From Sphingomonas psychrolutea (GTDB lineage Bacteria; Pseudomonadota; Alphaproteobacteria; Sphingomonadales; Sphingomonadaceae), in assembly GCF_014636175.1 (NCBI RefSeq), contig NZ_BMDW01000002.1:186001-250000 (forward strand): a stretch of 64,000 nucleotides of DNA. Direction: 5' to 3'. A program made the position numbers and the translations under genes. Each line of letters starts with the position of its first letter. Position 1 is the first letter of the stretch. Below are positions 24,570 through 33,883 of this stretch, piece after piece. The notes below the pieces were generated by a model, which worked only from the letters and a program-made list of their open reading frames with translations, had not been told where the DNA came from and did no database searches.

Positions 24570-27092
24570 TCAGAACCGCCGTTCGGCGCGAACGCTGCCC
24601 ACCGAGCGTCCCCGAACGTAACCGATGTCGAGATCAAGCCCGGACTGATGGACCACGGAGAGGTTTTGGAGCCGTGCATCGACGACGGCAGCGAACCTGT
24701 CGGTCTGCGCGATGCCAAGCGGGTTGATGAAGATCGGGTCGGCATAGAGCGCCGCAATCCGCGCGGCGCTTGGATTGGCCTCGATCACGGCAGCATAGGT
24801 GCCGCGATTGACCAGAAAATTGAACAGCTGCGCCGCCGGCGTATCGATCCGGTCGCGATAGTCGATATTGAACCAGGTGATACCAGCATGAAGACCGGGC
24901 ACCCCCCTCGGCGCAAAATCCGCGCCCAGCGTCCAGGTGGTCGCGCGCTCGGGACGGAGTTTCGGATCATTGCCGCGGAGCACGATGACATTGGATGCAC
25001 CGCTGGAAGAAGCCGGATCGGGAATGGTGTAAGCGAAGATAAGCTGCGATCCGGGATCTTGGCGCAAATCGTCGAAGCTCGGCGCGCGGAACGATTTCCC
25101 GTAGCTGCTCCTCAAGGTCATGCCCGCAACAGGCTCCCAGGCGATGCCGAGCTTGGGATTGGTGGTCTTGCCAAAGTCGCTATACTGCTCGGTGCGGACG
25201 GCTGCCGACACGTCGAGCCGGTGAAAGCCCGGCAGCGTCGCGGGCCCTCCGAAGAGCGGAACGAGAAGTTCGGCATAGGCGGCTTTCACCCGCCGCGCCT
25301 CCAGCAAAGCGATTGGCGCGACGAAGCGCGGCATGAGGCTTGTTGTATCGGAGGTGGTGCCGCGGTCGACATAGCGTTCCTCGCGATACTCGCCACCGAC
25401 TGCGAGGCGCATGGCGCCCGCCGGGAGCGCGATCAGCGGTCCGTCCGCGCGAAGCGTTGCTGACCAGACGATTCCGCTGTTGCTACTCGTCGTCGAACCT
25501 CGGACGCTGCCGATTGTCGCCGGGTTGGTCGACGGGCCGTCGCCAAAAAGATTATAAGCTGTGGCCGGATTGGTGTCGGCCAACGCAACCGCGAGACGGG
25601 CGGTGTTGATCCGGTTGATGAGCGAGGCGCGCTCATATTGCCGTCCCCATGTACCGTGCGCATCGATATCCCAGGAGCCTGCCTTCGCCTCGATGCCGGC
25701 CGTGCCGCCATAGGCGCTGGCGATGCCGCGCGAGCGCTCATTGCCGAGATCCCGTACGAAACTATACTGGACCCGAACCGGCTGATGCGTACCGATCGGA
25801 TCGACATAAAAGGCGTTAGTGACCGGGACGGTGCGCCGCGCATCGGCGGTGGGTCGCAATGCCTGATCGAAGCTGCGCACCGACACCAGCCCATGCGCAT
25901 AGAAGCGTAGACTTCCGCCGAGATTCTGGCTGAGTGCAGCGAAGATTGAGTGCCGCCGCTGCTCGGGCAATATGTCGGCGCCAGTCCAACTGTTCCCGAG
26001 ATTGACCGTGCCGGGCACGAGCGAGGCCGCCGTAAGGCCTTGGCCGTTCTGGCCCGTTGGAATCGCGAAGCTTCGGCCGCCTGCAATGATCGTCCCCGGG
26101 CTGGCATAGCCGCCACGATGGTCCACCCCGCCAAACGGGCGAAGATCGTCTGTCGCAAAGCCGCGCGACGCGGCGGCGAGGCGCGTCCGTTCATAATATT
26201 CATATGCGATCACGCCGTGGCCACTGGACCATCTGGCACCGACCAGCTGGCTTGCCTGATATTCCTGGGAATCGCCGTCTGCGGTGCCCAACCGAAACAT
26301 CGTCTCGGCGCCCCTGAAATTGAGACGCGGGACGATGTTGACGACGCCCGCAACCGCGTCCGAACCGTAGATCGCGGACGCCCCATCGGCGACGATTTCG
26401 ACCCGCTCGACCGCAGAGGCCGGGATCATCGAGAGGTCCGAAAAGGCGCCGGCGAACCCGCCAAGGGGCGGCCGATCACCGTTGATCAGTACGAGGGTCG
26501 ATGACGCCCCCAGCCCCCGCAAATTCACGCTCGAACCACTGGCCGTGTTGCGCGCCGCGCTCTGGCTCAGCGTTCCTCCAATACTGGTCGCGTCATTCGG
26601 CCCGCCCCCGAAATTTTGCGGGATCGACTGCGCGATCTGCTGCGTCGTCGCAAAGCCGCTTGCGTCGATCGCCTTGCGGTCGATCGTGATCACCGCGGAC
26701 CCGACCGGCCCCTGCCCCCGGATCCGCGTGCCAGTAACGAGAATGTCGCCATCCTGAGGGTCGCCCGCCGGCTCGACCACCGGATCGCGCTGGACGACGA
26801 GCGCATTGCCGACCGGGACACCGCGCAATCCGCTTCCGCGCAGGAGCTGTGCTACTGCCTCCTCCGAGCTAAATCGCCCCTTGAGTTCGGGCGCCCGCAA
26901 GCCGGTCACCAGGTCGCTGGCAACAATCACCTGCCGCCCCGACACTGCTGCCACCTGCCGCAGCGCGGCACTCAAGTCCTGCGCCGACACATCATAGTCC
27001 TGCCGATCGTCGGACTGTGCCGCGGCGATCGGCGACGCCAGCAACATCACGCTACCGCAGGCTGTCGCTGCCAAATATTTTCCCAAACGCAT
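24570..27092 (-). CDS. TonB-dependent receptor with STN domain, C-terminal barrel strands missing
   Basis: The 840-residue protein has a signal peptide ending SPIAAAQ, and an STN secretin/TonB domain (about 35-105) typical of receptors that signal to FecR. The plug domain (from about residue 118, DILVTGTRIRG) includes VERVEIVADGASAIYGSDAVAGVVN. Most of the barrel follows. It ends soon after the strand-like segment SGLDLDIGYVRG, where intact relatives run on for roughly another 100 residues to a terminal aromatic. The tail therefore looks cut by a frameshift or deletion and the barrel may not close. AAAGGGGACGAGCA precedes the ATG. FecR and sigma genes lie directly upstream on the same strand. 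Confidence 0.85.
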   Translation of the reverse strand: MRLGKYLAATACGSVMLLASPIAAAQSDDRQDYDVSAQDLSAALRQVAAVSGRQVIVASDLVTGLRAPELKGRFSSEEAVAQLLRGSGLRGVPVGNALVVQRDPVVEPAGDPQDGDILVTGTRIRGQGPVGSAVITIDRKAIDASGFATTQQIAQSIPQNFGGGPNDATSIGGTLSQSAARNTASGSSVNLRGLGASSTLVLINGDRPPLGGFAGAFSDLSMIPASAVERVEIVADGASAIYGSDAVAGVVNIVPRLNFRGAETMFRLGTADGDSQEYQASQLVGARWSSGHGVIAYEYYERTRLAAASRGFATDDLRPFGGVDHRGGYASPGTIIAGGRSFAIPTGQNGQGLTAASLVPGTVNLGNSWTGADILPEQRRHSIFAALSQNLGGSLRFYAHGLVSVRSFDQALRPTADARRTVPVTNAFYVDPIGTHQPVRVQYSFVRDLGNERSRGIASAYGGTAGIEAKAGSWDIDAHGTWGRQYERASLINRINTARLAVALADTNPATAYNLFGDGPSTNPATIGSVRGSTTSSNSGIVWSATLRADGPLIALPAGAMRLAVGGEYREERYVDRGTTSDTTSLMPRFVAPIALLEARRVKAAYAELLVPLFGGPATLPGFHRLDVSAAVRTEQYSDFGKTTNPKLGIAWEPVAGMTLRSSYGKSFRAPSFDDLRQDPGSQLIFAYTIPDPASSSGASNVIVLRGNDPKLRPERATTWTLGADFAPRGVPGLHAGITWFNIDYRDRIDTPAAQLFNFLVNRGTYAAVIEANPSAARIAALYADPIFINPLGIAQTDRFAAVVDARLQNLSVVHQSGLDLDIGYVRGRSVGSVRAERRF

Positions 27093-27201
27093 TGCTCGTC
27101 CCCTTTTGCCCGACGCCGTTCTGGCGGCTGTCGAAAGGGCAAGACGACGCGGGTCAGCCGACCCGCCGAAAAGAGTTCAACGACTGCAGACCTGCAGTGC
27201 G

Positions 27202-28203
27202 TCAGCGCTTGTGCAAGACGATCTCACCGTGCGCCGTGCGCTCGACTCGCAGGTTCAGGGCTGCGGCGAGAAGGGCCGCGAGATTTTCGGTGGGCGTCGC
27301 GCGGAAACGACCCGTGACTCGCACTGTCGCGAGCTCGGGTTCACCTAAGCTGATCTTGCGATCCGCGTACCGATTGGCGTCGGCGACGACGTCCGCGAGC
27401 GATGCTCCGTCATAGCTCAGCATGTACCGGACCCACTGGTCGGCCCCACCGGGCGCCGCAGACACCTGCGCCGCACCAGCAGCAGGCGCATCGGCGAAGA
27501 CTTGCCCCGGCACGAGCCGCGCGACCGGCGCAACGTCGCTCCCCGGAGAAGCGCGATTTCTGATCTCGACCGCCCCGCGCAAAAGGCTGACCCTTACCCC
27601 TTTCCGGCCAAGCGCCACATCGAACAGCGTGCCGCGGTCGAAAATGGCCCGACCGGCCGCCTCGACCATGAACGGCCGTCCAGCATCGTGTACGACATCG
27701 AACCGCGCGCGTCCGCGCACCAGCCGCACGACGCGCGCCTGCGTGGTGAATTCCTGTTCGATCGCGCTGTCGGTGTCGAGGATGACCCTGGTTCCATCCG
27801 CGAGCCGAAAGCTGCGGATCTCGCCCAAACCGGTCGCAAGCGGCCCGGCGGCAATGACAGGAGCCGTCGCCCCGCCCCGCAACAGCGGAAGCGCAGCGGC
27901 ACCAGCCAGCAGCGCAACGACCAGAGTGGCAAAGGCGATGCGTGCGCCCGGCCCCACCAGGAAGGACGGATGCCGGCGCTGCTCGAGATGCGCGCGGCCC
28001 AATGCGGTTTCCCCGAGACGCTGCGACAGGCGCGATAGTTGCTCCATCTCGGCATAGGCGGCGCGGTTGCGAGGGTTGCGCGCACGCCAGCGCTCAAAAT
28101 CAAGCCGAGACATCTCCGCGTCCGGCCCGTGCATCCGCGCGATCCATGCCGCGGCTTCGCGCCGCGCCGCTTCGCTTGCGTGACCGCCGCCGCTCGTAGC
28201 CAT
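27202..28203 (-). CDS. FecR-family anti-sigma factor/signal relay protein
   Basis: The 333-residue protein has a cytoplasmic N-terminal DUF4880-like domain (EAARREAAAWIARMHGPDAE, then WRARNPRNRAAYAEME). One membrane helix at about residues 88-108 and a periplasmic FecR domain (TRVILDTDSAIEQEF, RPFMVEAAGRAIFDRGTLFDV) follow. A C-terminal DUF4974/STN-like segment may bind the receptor. It should hold the adjacent ECF sigma factor until the TonB receptor signals. The ATG at 28201-28203 overlaps the sigma stop by one base; a GTG directly upstream is an alternative. Confidence 0.9.
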   Translation of the reverse strand: MATSGGGHASEAARREAAAWIARMHGPDAEMSRLDFERWRARNPRNRAAYAEMEQLSRLSQRLGETALGRAHLEQRRHPSFLVGPGARIAFATLVVALLAGAAALPLLRGGATAPVIAAGPLATGLGEIRSFRLADGTRVILDTDSAIEQEFTTQARVVRLVRGRARFDVVHDAGRPFMVEAAGRAIFDRGTLFDVALGRKGVRVSLLRGAVEIRNRASPGSDVAPVARLVPGQVFADAPAAGAAQVSAAPGGADQWVRYMLSYDGASLADVVADANRYADRKISLGEPELATVRVTGRFRATPTENLAALLAAALNLRVERTAHGEIVLHKR

Positions 28204-28769
28204 CACTCCAGGCCCGTCAGCCTGTGGATTTGCTCGAACGCGCGCGCCATCTGCTTTTCGACCCCCGACACCGAAAGACCCGTGCGCATGGCGATCTGGG
28301 CATAGCTCAGACCTTCCAGATGGTGCGCCATGAAAATTCCCCGAGTCTTTGGTTTCAGCGACTTCATAGCAGCTTCAAGACGCCCCAGGCTATCGCGGGC
28401 CTCGAGCCTGCCCAGCTCGTCGGCCCCTGCAAGCTCCACATCGTCAGCGTTGACATGCGCGTCCGCTGCATGACGCCGCGCCGTCTTCGCACGATCGCGC
28501 AACAGGTTGCGCGCGATCTGCCGAAGATACTCTGCGGGCCGCAGGATCGATCCCGAGCGGCGCAGATCGGCTCTCGACAGACGCAGGAATGCCTCCTGAA
28601 CGAGATCGCGGGCGTCTTCCGGCGTGGCGCGATAGCGCGTGAAAAAGCGCACCAGCGCATGCTGCTCGTTACGATACAGCACATCGAGTTCGACCATCGT
28701 CGGAACAGCACCGGGCAGCGCTTCTTGTGCGGTGCCGCCCTTATCGGCCCGACCGGCACGTCCCGCCAT
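28203..28769 (-). CDS. ECF sigma factor, FecI-like
   Basis: Region 2 reads LYRNEQHALVRFFTRYRATP, then EDARDLVQEAFLRL. Region 4 ends the protein with LEGLSYAQIAMRTGLSVSGVEKQM, the FecI-type helix-turn-helix. The ATG at 28769 has GGAAG at a usable distance (188 residues). The ATG at 28697 would give the usual 164-residue core but has no visible ribosome site, so the start is uncertain by 24 residues. It overlaps FecR, forming the usual FecI-FecR-receptor unit. Confidence 0.88.
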   Translation of the reverse strand: MAGRAGRADKGGTAQEALPGAVPTMVELDVLYRNEQHALVRFFTRYRATPEDARDLVQEAFLRLSRADLRRSGSILRPAEYLRQIARNLLRDRAKTARRHAADAHVNADDVELAGADELGRLEARDSLGRLEAAMKSLKPKTRGIFMAHHLEGLSYAQIAMRTGLSVSGVEKQMARAFEQIHRLTGLE

Positions 28770-29487
28770 CACATCGCTTCCGGACAGAAAGCGGAGATGG
28801 CGCAGCCGCCAGACCGATCGGCCCCTTGCCCGCTCGCCATCTTCGCCCAGCCCATCGTCTCGCCTCCAGCAAGCGAGGCGGTCCCGGACGAAAGCCGGGT
28901 GGTGAGAACAAGGGTTTAGGCCTCGCACCGACGCCTTTGGCCGCAAGCGGCTTGGACATACGCGTCGGCTACCCGGCCGCCGACGGGCCTGGCGATATCG
29001 CTTCTACACCAAGGTTCTCACGCCTCGACGCCACCTGCAAGGCGGCGCAGCGCGAGTCTAGAACGGGACCGTTCCAAAAGGCAAGGCCCCGAAAAGGACC
29101 TGGAATCGATCCCGTTCGACGCCGCCTTTCCGGCGCAAGCGTTTTAACGACCAGCGAGCGGCCTGGTGCGTGGCGCCGGATGAAGCGACCCTGAGACTGA
29201 ACCCTGGCGCAGACGCAAAAAGGCTCATTGCCAAGATTTTTTCGCAGACCGCCAGGTTCAAAAAACACGCTTTCCGACGCGGTCTGCGATCGTACCGCAC
29301 ACGTGCTCGTTTGTCCGTGATCAGTGGCTAAAAGCCCTGCATCGCCGCGCAAGGATCAAACCCCGGCGCTTCGACAGTGGTCGTTACCGCCTCGAATCGG
29401 GCGGCAAACTCGGCCAGTGGGCGTGGCGATGGCGGTCGAGCTTCTGTTGCCACGCTCGCGCGCCAGTTCCCACCGAGAGGACAGATC
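28770..29487. other. 718-bp region with no recognisable gene
   Basis: All long frames here look like antisense or random high-GC frames. A perfect 6-base inverted repeat GAACGG-GA-CCGTTC lies at 29061-29074 and could be an operator. The end holds the ribosome site (GAGAGGACAG) of the GST relic that follows. A tRNA-like look around 29100-29130 on the minus strand does not hold up. Confidence 0.4.
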
Positions 29488-29845
29488 ATGATCCAGTTCT
29501 ATTATCATCCATCGCCGAACCCGGCGAAAGTGGCGCTGTGCCTCGAAGAAACCGGGCTTGATTACGCGATGATCCCGGTCGACACGCGCAACGGCGAACA
29601 GTTTGTCCGTGTGGGGCTGGGCGCGAGCGATGCCCTTCATTTTCGGGCCTGATGCATGGACCATGTTCCCGAACGTCAAGCGCCTGTTCGATGATGTCGG
29701 CAGCCGTCCTGCAGCCGAGCGTGCTGGCGCCCTTGCAACGGTGCACAGCTTCAAGGCTGAGATGGATGACGCAGCGCGGGAACCTATGTTCCCCCAGAAC
29801 AAGCGCCTCGTTGCCGCCGAAGAGCTGCCTGACCCGAAAGCGTAG
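29488..29845 (+). pseudogene. Glutathione S-transferase with out-of-frame internal deletion
   Basis: The first 40 residues are a normal GST thioredoxin-fold start (QFYYHPSPNPAKVALCLEE), with a good GAGAGGACAG ribosome site before the ATG. At about 29610 the sequence jumps from NGEQFVR straight to GWARAMPFIFGPDAWTMFPN, then VKRLFDD and RPAAERAGAL, which belong to the last third of a GST, and it does so in a different frame. Roughly 90-100 codons are missing. The native frame ends at 29652. The deletion explains both the short length and the frameshift. Confidence 0.75.
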
Positions 29846-30143
29846 CGTCAGAAGCTGGCGCGATATCGTGCGGTTCGCGCGTCGGATTACCGGACGACCA
29901 GGCCCCCAAACTTCTCATCGAACCGGACATGCCTTTGCTCGCGCTTGAGCAGGATCGCCAGCCGCCGGTCGCCGGGCCGGGTCGCGACACCAAGGCGCGG
30001 AGTGCAGCTGGGGGCATAAGGACGGCATTGCTTCGGCGCGGTAACGTCGAAGCGAACACGATCTCGCGGGCGCCGGGACCCCCGCGAGCTCGGGCGGCTT
30101 ACCCCAAAACCTGATCTTTACCCTCTGGCCGTATGCCGATGCG

Positions 30144-31884
30144 ATGGCTAGCAAGACACTACCTGAAAACGTCGTGAAATCGGTCGTCGCGACATCCGCA
30201 GGCTATTTCGTGGTCGCAGCGGCGACCGTTTCGACCACGCGCTTCGACGGCGGAGTGGCGTTCCTCTGGGTCGCGACAGCACTGCTCATCGCGAGGCTGG
30301 CGACGCTGCGCAGGAGCGCCTGGCCAGCGCATCTACTGAGTTGCGGAATGGCGGGCGCGGCGGTGACCGCCCTATTCGGATTCGGCGTAGAAGCGGCAGT
30401 GCCGCTGGCGATCATTAACCTCTGCGAGGCCGTCATCGCCGCGACCTTGCTGCGACATATCCGGATACCCGAGCGTCCGCTGGAGTCGATGCGGTGGCTC
30501 GGCGGCTTCGTGCTGACGACCGGTATCGTCGCGCCCGTTGTCAGCGGAGTCGGCGGTGCGTCGATCGCCGCAATCGCCATAAATGCAGACTTTGGGACCT
30601 CGTTCGCGAGATGGTTCGCGGGCCATTCGCTTGGAGCGCTCACGTTCACGCCGGTCTTCATGCTTTTCTTCCGTGATGATGTCCGGGCGCGGATCAGATC
30701 GACGACCCGCAAACGTGCAGCGGAGACGGCAATCCTGCTGCTGCTGGTTTTAGGCACGAGCGTCGCGGTCTTCGACCAGGACAGCATGCCGCTCCTGTTC
30801 CTGCCTTTGCTCCCCGTGATCTTCGCCGCGTTCCGCGGCGGACGGCTGACGGCTGCCCTATCTGTCGTCCTCCTGACGGTGGTCGGCTGCACCCTAACCA
30901 TGCGCGGCTCGGGCCCGGTCAGCCTGATGCACGGGACAATCGGCGATCATATGCAGTTCCTTCAATTCTATCTCGCCGCGACCGTGCTTACCGTCCTGCC
31001 AATCTCTGCCGATCTGGCACGGCGGAGCAATCTGATCCGCAAATTACGGGACAGCGAGGCGCGCTACCGCATGCTCGCCGACAACTCGACGGACATCATC
31101 CTCAATCTCGACGTTGACGGCCGCGTCCGTTTCGTCTCGCCCTCGATAACGCAACTGAGCGGGTTCGAGCCTTCGGACCTCGTTGGTCGGAACGCCACCC
31201 TGCTCGTCGTTCCCGAAGATCGCGCGTCGGCGGCCAGGTCGCACATGATGACGCTGCGCGGTGGCGGCGCGATGGTCAGCTTCGAATACCGAGCCCTCAC
31301 GGCGAGTGGCGTTGAACGATGGTTCGAGACCCACAGCCGCGCGGTGCGCGACGACGCCGGGGTTGTCGAAGGCGTTGTCAGCGTGCTTCGCGACATATCC
31401 GACCGCAAGGTGATGGAGACGCAATTGTTCCATGCGGCGCTGACGGATCCTCTCACCCAGCTTCCCAACCGACGGGCATTTGAGCTGGAACTCGACAGGC
31501 TTGTCGAGCATGTGGATCCGCAGCGGTCGTTCGGGTGTGTTGCCATGTTCGACTTCGACCACTTCAAGCAAGTTAACGACAATCATGGGCATGAAGCGGG
31601 CGACCGCGCGCGGCGGCGACGTCGTAAGCCGTATCGGGGGCGAAGAGTTCGCCGTCCTCCTTCGACACGCTTCGCTTGAGCAAGCTGTGGTCGTCTGTGA
31701 GCGGCTACGACATGCGATCGAGGAGATGGTGATCATGGTCGACGGGCGCGCGGTCCGCGTGACCGCAAGCGGCGGGGTCGCCTCGATCGACGACGGAGGT
31801 TCCAAGGCTGTAATGCGAAGCGCCGACGCGGCGCTCTACCGGGCGAAACGGGATGGTCGAAACCGGCTGCGGCTCGCGGCGTGA
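30144..31884 (+). pseudogene. MASE1-PAS-GGDEF diguanylate cyclase broken inside the GGDEF domain
   Basis: Residues 1-295 form a multi-helix MASE1-type membrane sensor, 300-415 a PAS domain (YRMLADNSTDIILNLDVDG), and 430 onward a GGDEF domain (ALTDPLTQLPNRRAFE, DFDHFKQVNDNHGHEAGD). Directly after GHEAGD, near 31605, the frame slips and about 16 codons normally lying between that point and the active-site loop are missing. The continuation RGGDVVSRIGGEEFAVLL lies in another frame up to 31884. Translation in the original frame gives a basic tail ending at 31679 without GGEEF. Cyclase activity should be lost unless the break is a sequencing error, but the missing codons argue against a simple error. 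The last codon overlaps the response-regulator ATG. Confidence 0.8.
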
Positions 31885-32276
31885 TGCAGCAGCTGCGCTT
31901 TCTCTGCATCGAGGACGACGCTCTGAACCGACGGGTGTTGAGCGACATGCTGAACGTGGCCGGAGGAGACTCCCATGAATGCGTCAGCGGCGAGGAAGGC
32001 CTCGCCGAGCTCGACACTGGAGACTTCGACTGCATTCTGGTCGACTTGCGGATGCCCGGCATGGACGGCCACACGGTGATCGAGCGCATCCGTTCGCGCC
32101 GAGACGCGAAGTCGCGGCTTCCGATCGTCGTGATCACCGCGGAGGGTTCGGGACCCGCCACGGCCCGCTGCTTGCGCTCCGGCGCCGACCGAATACTTCG
32201 CAAGCCGGTCGTCATGGACGAGCTGTTCCAGTGCATCGGCGCAGTCCTCGGCGCCCGGGCCACCGTCGTCGTTTAA
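31884..32276 (+). CDS. Single-domain response regulator
   Basis: The 130-residue protein is a receiver domain only: acidic pair in CIEDDALNRR, phosphoryl-acceptor Asp54 in ILVDLRMPGMDG, Thr in VITAE, and Lys in LRKPV. It has no output domain and so may act like CheY/DivK proteins on a partner. Its ATG overlaps the stop of the broken diguanylate cyclase frame by one base, so the two were once co-translated. A GTG immediately upstream is an alternative start. No histidine kinase is adjacent. Confidence 0.88.
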   Translation: MQQLRFLCIEDDALNRRVLSDMLNVAGGDSHECVSGEEGLAELDTGDFDCILVDLRMPGMDGHTVIERIRSRRDAKSRLPIVVITAEGSGPATARCLRSGADRILRKPVVMDELFQCIGAVLGARATVVV

Positions 32277-32718
32277 CGGAGCACCATTAATCACCTTGAA
32301 GGTGGGCACAGTCCAAACCCTCCTTTGGTCAACAGGGCGGCACAACCGTGGCTTTCGCCGACCTTAGTGTGTCGGTTCTAAAAGACCCTCCGCAAACGGC
32401 TCTGCTTCACGGCGTCCCCGTCGGCATCCCGGCCGCGGCCAACATGTTCGACCAAAACCGACGCTCAGGTCGGCTGACGCTTGGTTGGGATCGACAAGAC
32501 CCAAATATATGACGCCCAGGGGTTGGGTCGCCACCGCTCTGGTCCGCACGCCCATTCAAACTGGTCTGCGTGGCTGGACCTGGGCCGTAACCAGCCCGGG
32601 GCGTTTCGCCTTCCATAATGTAGCAAGCAAAAGATCCCAAACAGTGCAGGGCCGACTGAGCGCAACGGAGCCGGCGATATGCCCGGCATGGACACTCATC
32701 TTCAACCGTGGGCAGCGC
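32277..32718. other. 442-bp stretch with no recognisable gene
   Basis: All frames are broken or lack protein-like composition. It lies between the response regulator and an EAL-domain relic and may be decayed upstream sequence of that gene. Confidence 0.35.
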
Positions 32719-32882
32719 ATCGAGGCAAGCCTTTCGCGCCGGATGATTGTCGAAGGCGTGATCCGGTTAGCAAACTCGCTGGACATCAAGATTATTGCCA
32801 GTGCATCGAAATCCTTGGTGAATACGAGGTGCTGTGGGCAATGGCTGTCCGCGACATTCAGGGGTAAATGCTTGCTCGCCCA
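32719..32882 (+). pseudogene. EAL-domain phosphodiesterase, C-terminal relic
   Basis: One frame reads RRMIVEGVIRLANSLDIKII, the helix and strand preceding the EGVE motif of EAL domains. After a frameshift near 32792 another frame reads EYEVLWAMAVRDIQG, then TAA, then MLARP, which is the family's GCxxxQGYxxARP segment with the Tyr codon turned into a stop. At least one frameshift and two stops make it dead. It lies close to the broken GGDEF gene and may be the other half of a former c-di-GMP module. Confidence 0.6.
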
Positions 32883-33097
32883 TGACTGCGAAGGTTGTGT
32901 ACGGTGAGACTGCCAGGCGAACGCTACGCTGCGGCGGCCTGATGCCACCTCCCAAAACTGCCCGGTTTGTGAGACCGACGGCGCATCGTGGTCAGTCGAT
33001 GCCGATTTCATTTCTGTTTGCGCCGCGTCAGACTCACCAGATCCCAGCGACCGACATCGGATCAGGCACGCGAATAAGGCCCCGGCCAGGGCAGTTC

Positions 33098-33247
33098 TCA
33101 ATCTTCGGAGCGGCCAAGATCTATTCGATGCGACGGCGTTTTCTGCGCCCGCTCAAGCCCCTTGAGCCTGGCGACCACCCCCGGGCCGAAACCGAGCGCA
33201 AGGATCAGGAGGACTGCAATGACGACCACGGGCGCTGCCTGCTCCAT
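33098..33247 (-). CDS. Putative 49-residue single-span membrane protein
   Basis: The frame starts MEQAAPVVVIAVLLILALGF, giving one membrane helix followed by a basic tail (RLKGLERAQKTPSHR), so the tail would face the cytoplasm. AAGG lies 8-9 bases before the ATG. It is too short for routine gene calling and I know no family for it. It lies in a decayed region between EAL and IS3 relics, which lowers confidence that it is expressed. Confidence 0.4.
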   Translation of the reverse strand: MEQAAPVVVIAVLLILALGFGPGVVARLKGLERAQKTPSHRIDLGRSED

Positions 33248-33419
33248 CTGTTAACCTTAAGCGCGACGACCAGAGTGCCGCCGTTGAGAGCGTAAGAAGT
33301 GAGCGGCAGATTTGGTTCCATACGCCTGCTAGATAATACCCTGGGGGCTTCGCGCGAAATTGTCGCTTGCTCAGAGCGCCAGTCGCGGATCGTCGGCATC
33401 GTCGCCGACACGGCACCAC

Positions 33420-33785
33420 ATGAATTATTGCGAACGATGTACCGTTCTCGAACGTCATTGGCTACGCTACGAGATCGATACCGTTTTGACCGACAACGAC
33501 CCTGAGCTGACGTCAAACACGGTGCCGGCATGGTGCGACGATGTCGGCATCGAGAGGCATCGTATCGCGCGGGACAGGGCGAGGGACAATCCTTTTGTGG
33601 TAACGTTGAGCGGCCGCCTGCGCGACCAATCCAACGCATGAACACGGCTTGGTTCCTGTCGCTGGACGGCGCCGGCGCGAAGATCGAGGCCTGGCCACGG
33701 GACTGCAACACCGCGCTTCAGCACACCCGGGTCGGCGGGTTGGCCCTCGCCGAGTTTACGCACCGCCCCGGCCAACGGCCTATGG
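33420..33785 (+). pseudogene. IS3-family transposase OrfB, decayed fragment
   Basis: In one frame TVLTDNDPELTSN and WCDDVGIERHRIA match the second-Asp region of the IS3 integrase core (normally TDNGPEFTS). PFVVTLSGRLRDQ replaces the usual PFVESFNGRLRDE, so the catalytic Glu is lost. After a frameshift near 33640 another frame continues with NTAWFLSLDGAGAKIEAWPR, then LALAEFTHRPGQRP, the normal C terminus. This is the relic of an inserted element, now inactive. Confidence 0.65.
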
Positions 33786-33883
33786 ATACCAGAGCGACGG
33801 TATCTGTGGTCTGAAAAACGGAGAGCTCGTCATTTGATCCGAACACCCTTCCCTTGCCCGGCTCATACCGGCAATAAAGAGCC

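Noticed and set aside
29040..29180. Possible tRNA on the minus strand
   Set aside because: A stretch near GGGATCGATTCC looked like a T-arm, but the invariant TTC is missing, and no acceptor or D-arm pairs with it.
32485..32907. 140-codon frame covering the EAL relic
   Set aside because: Only its last third is protein-like; the rest is random, and the family match changes frame inside it.
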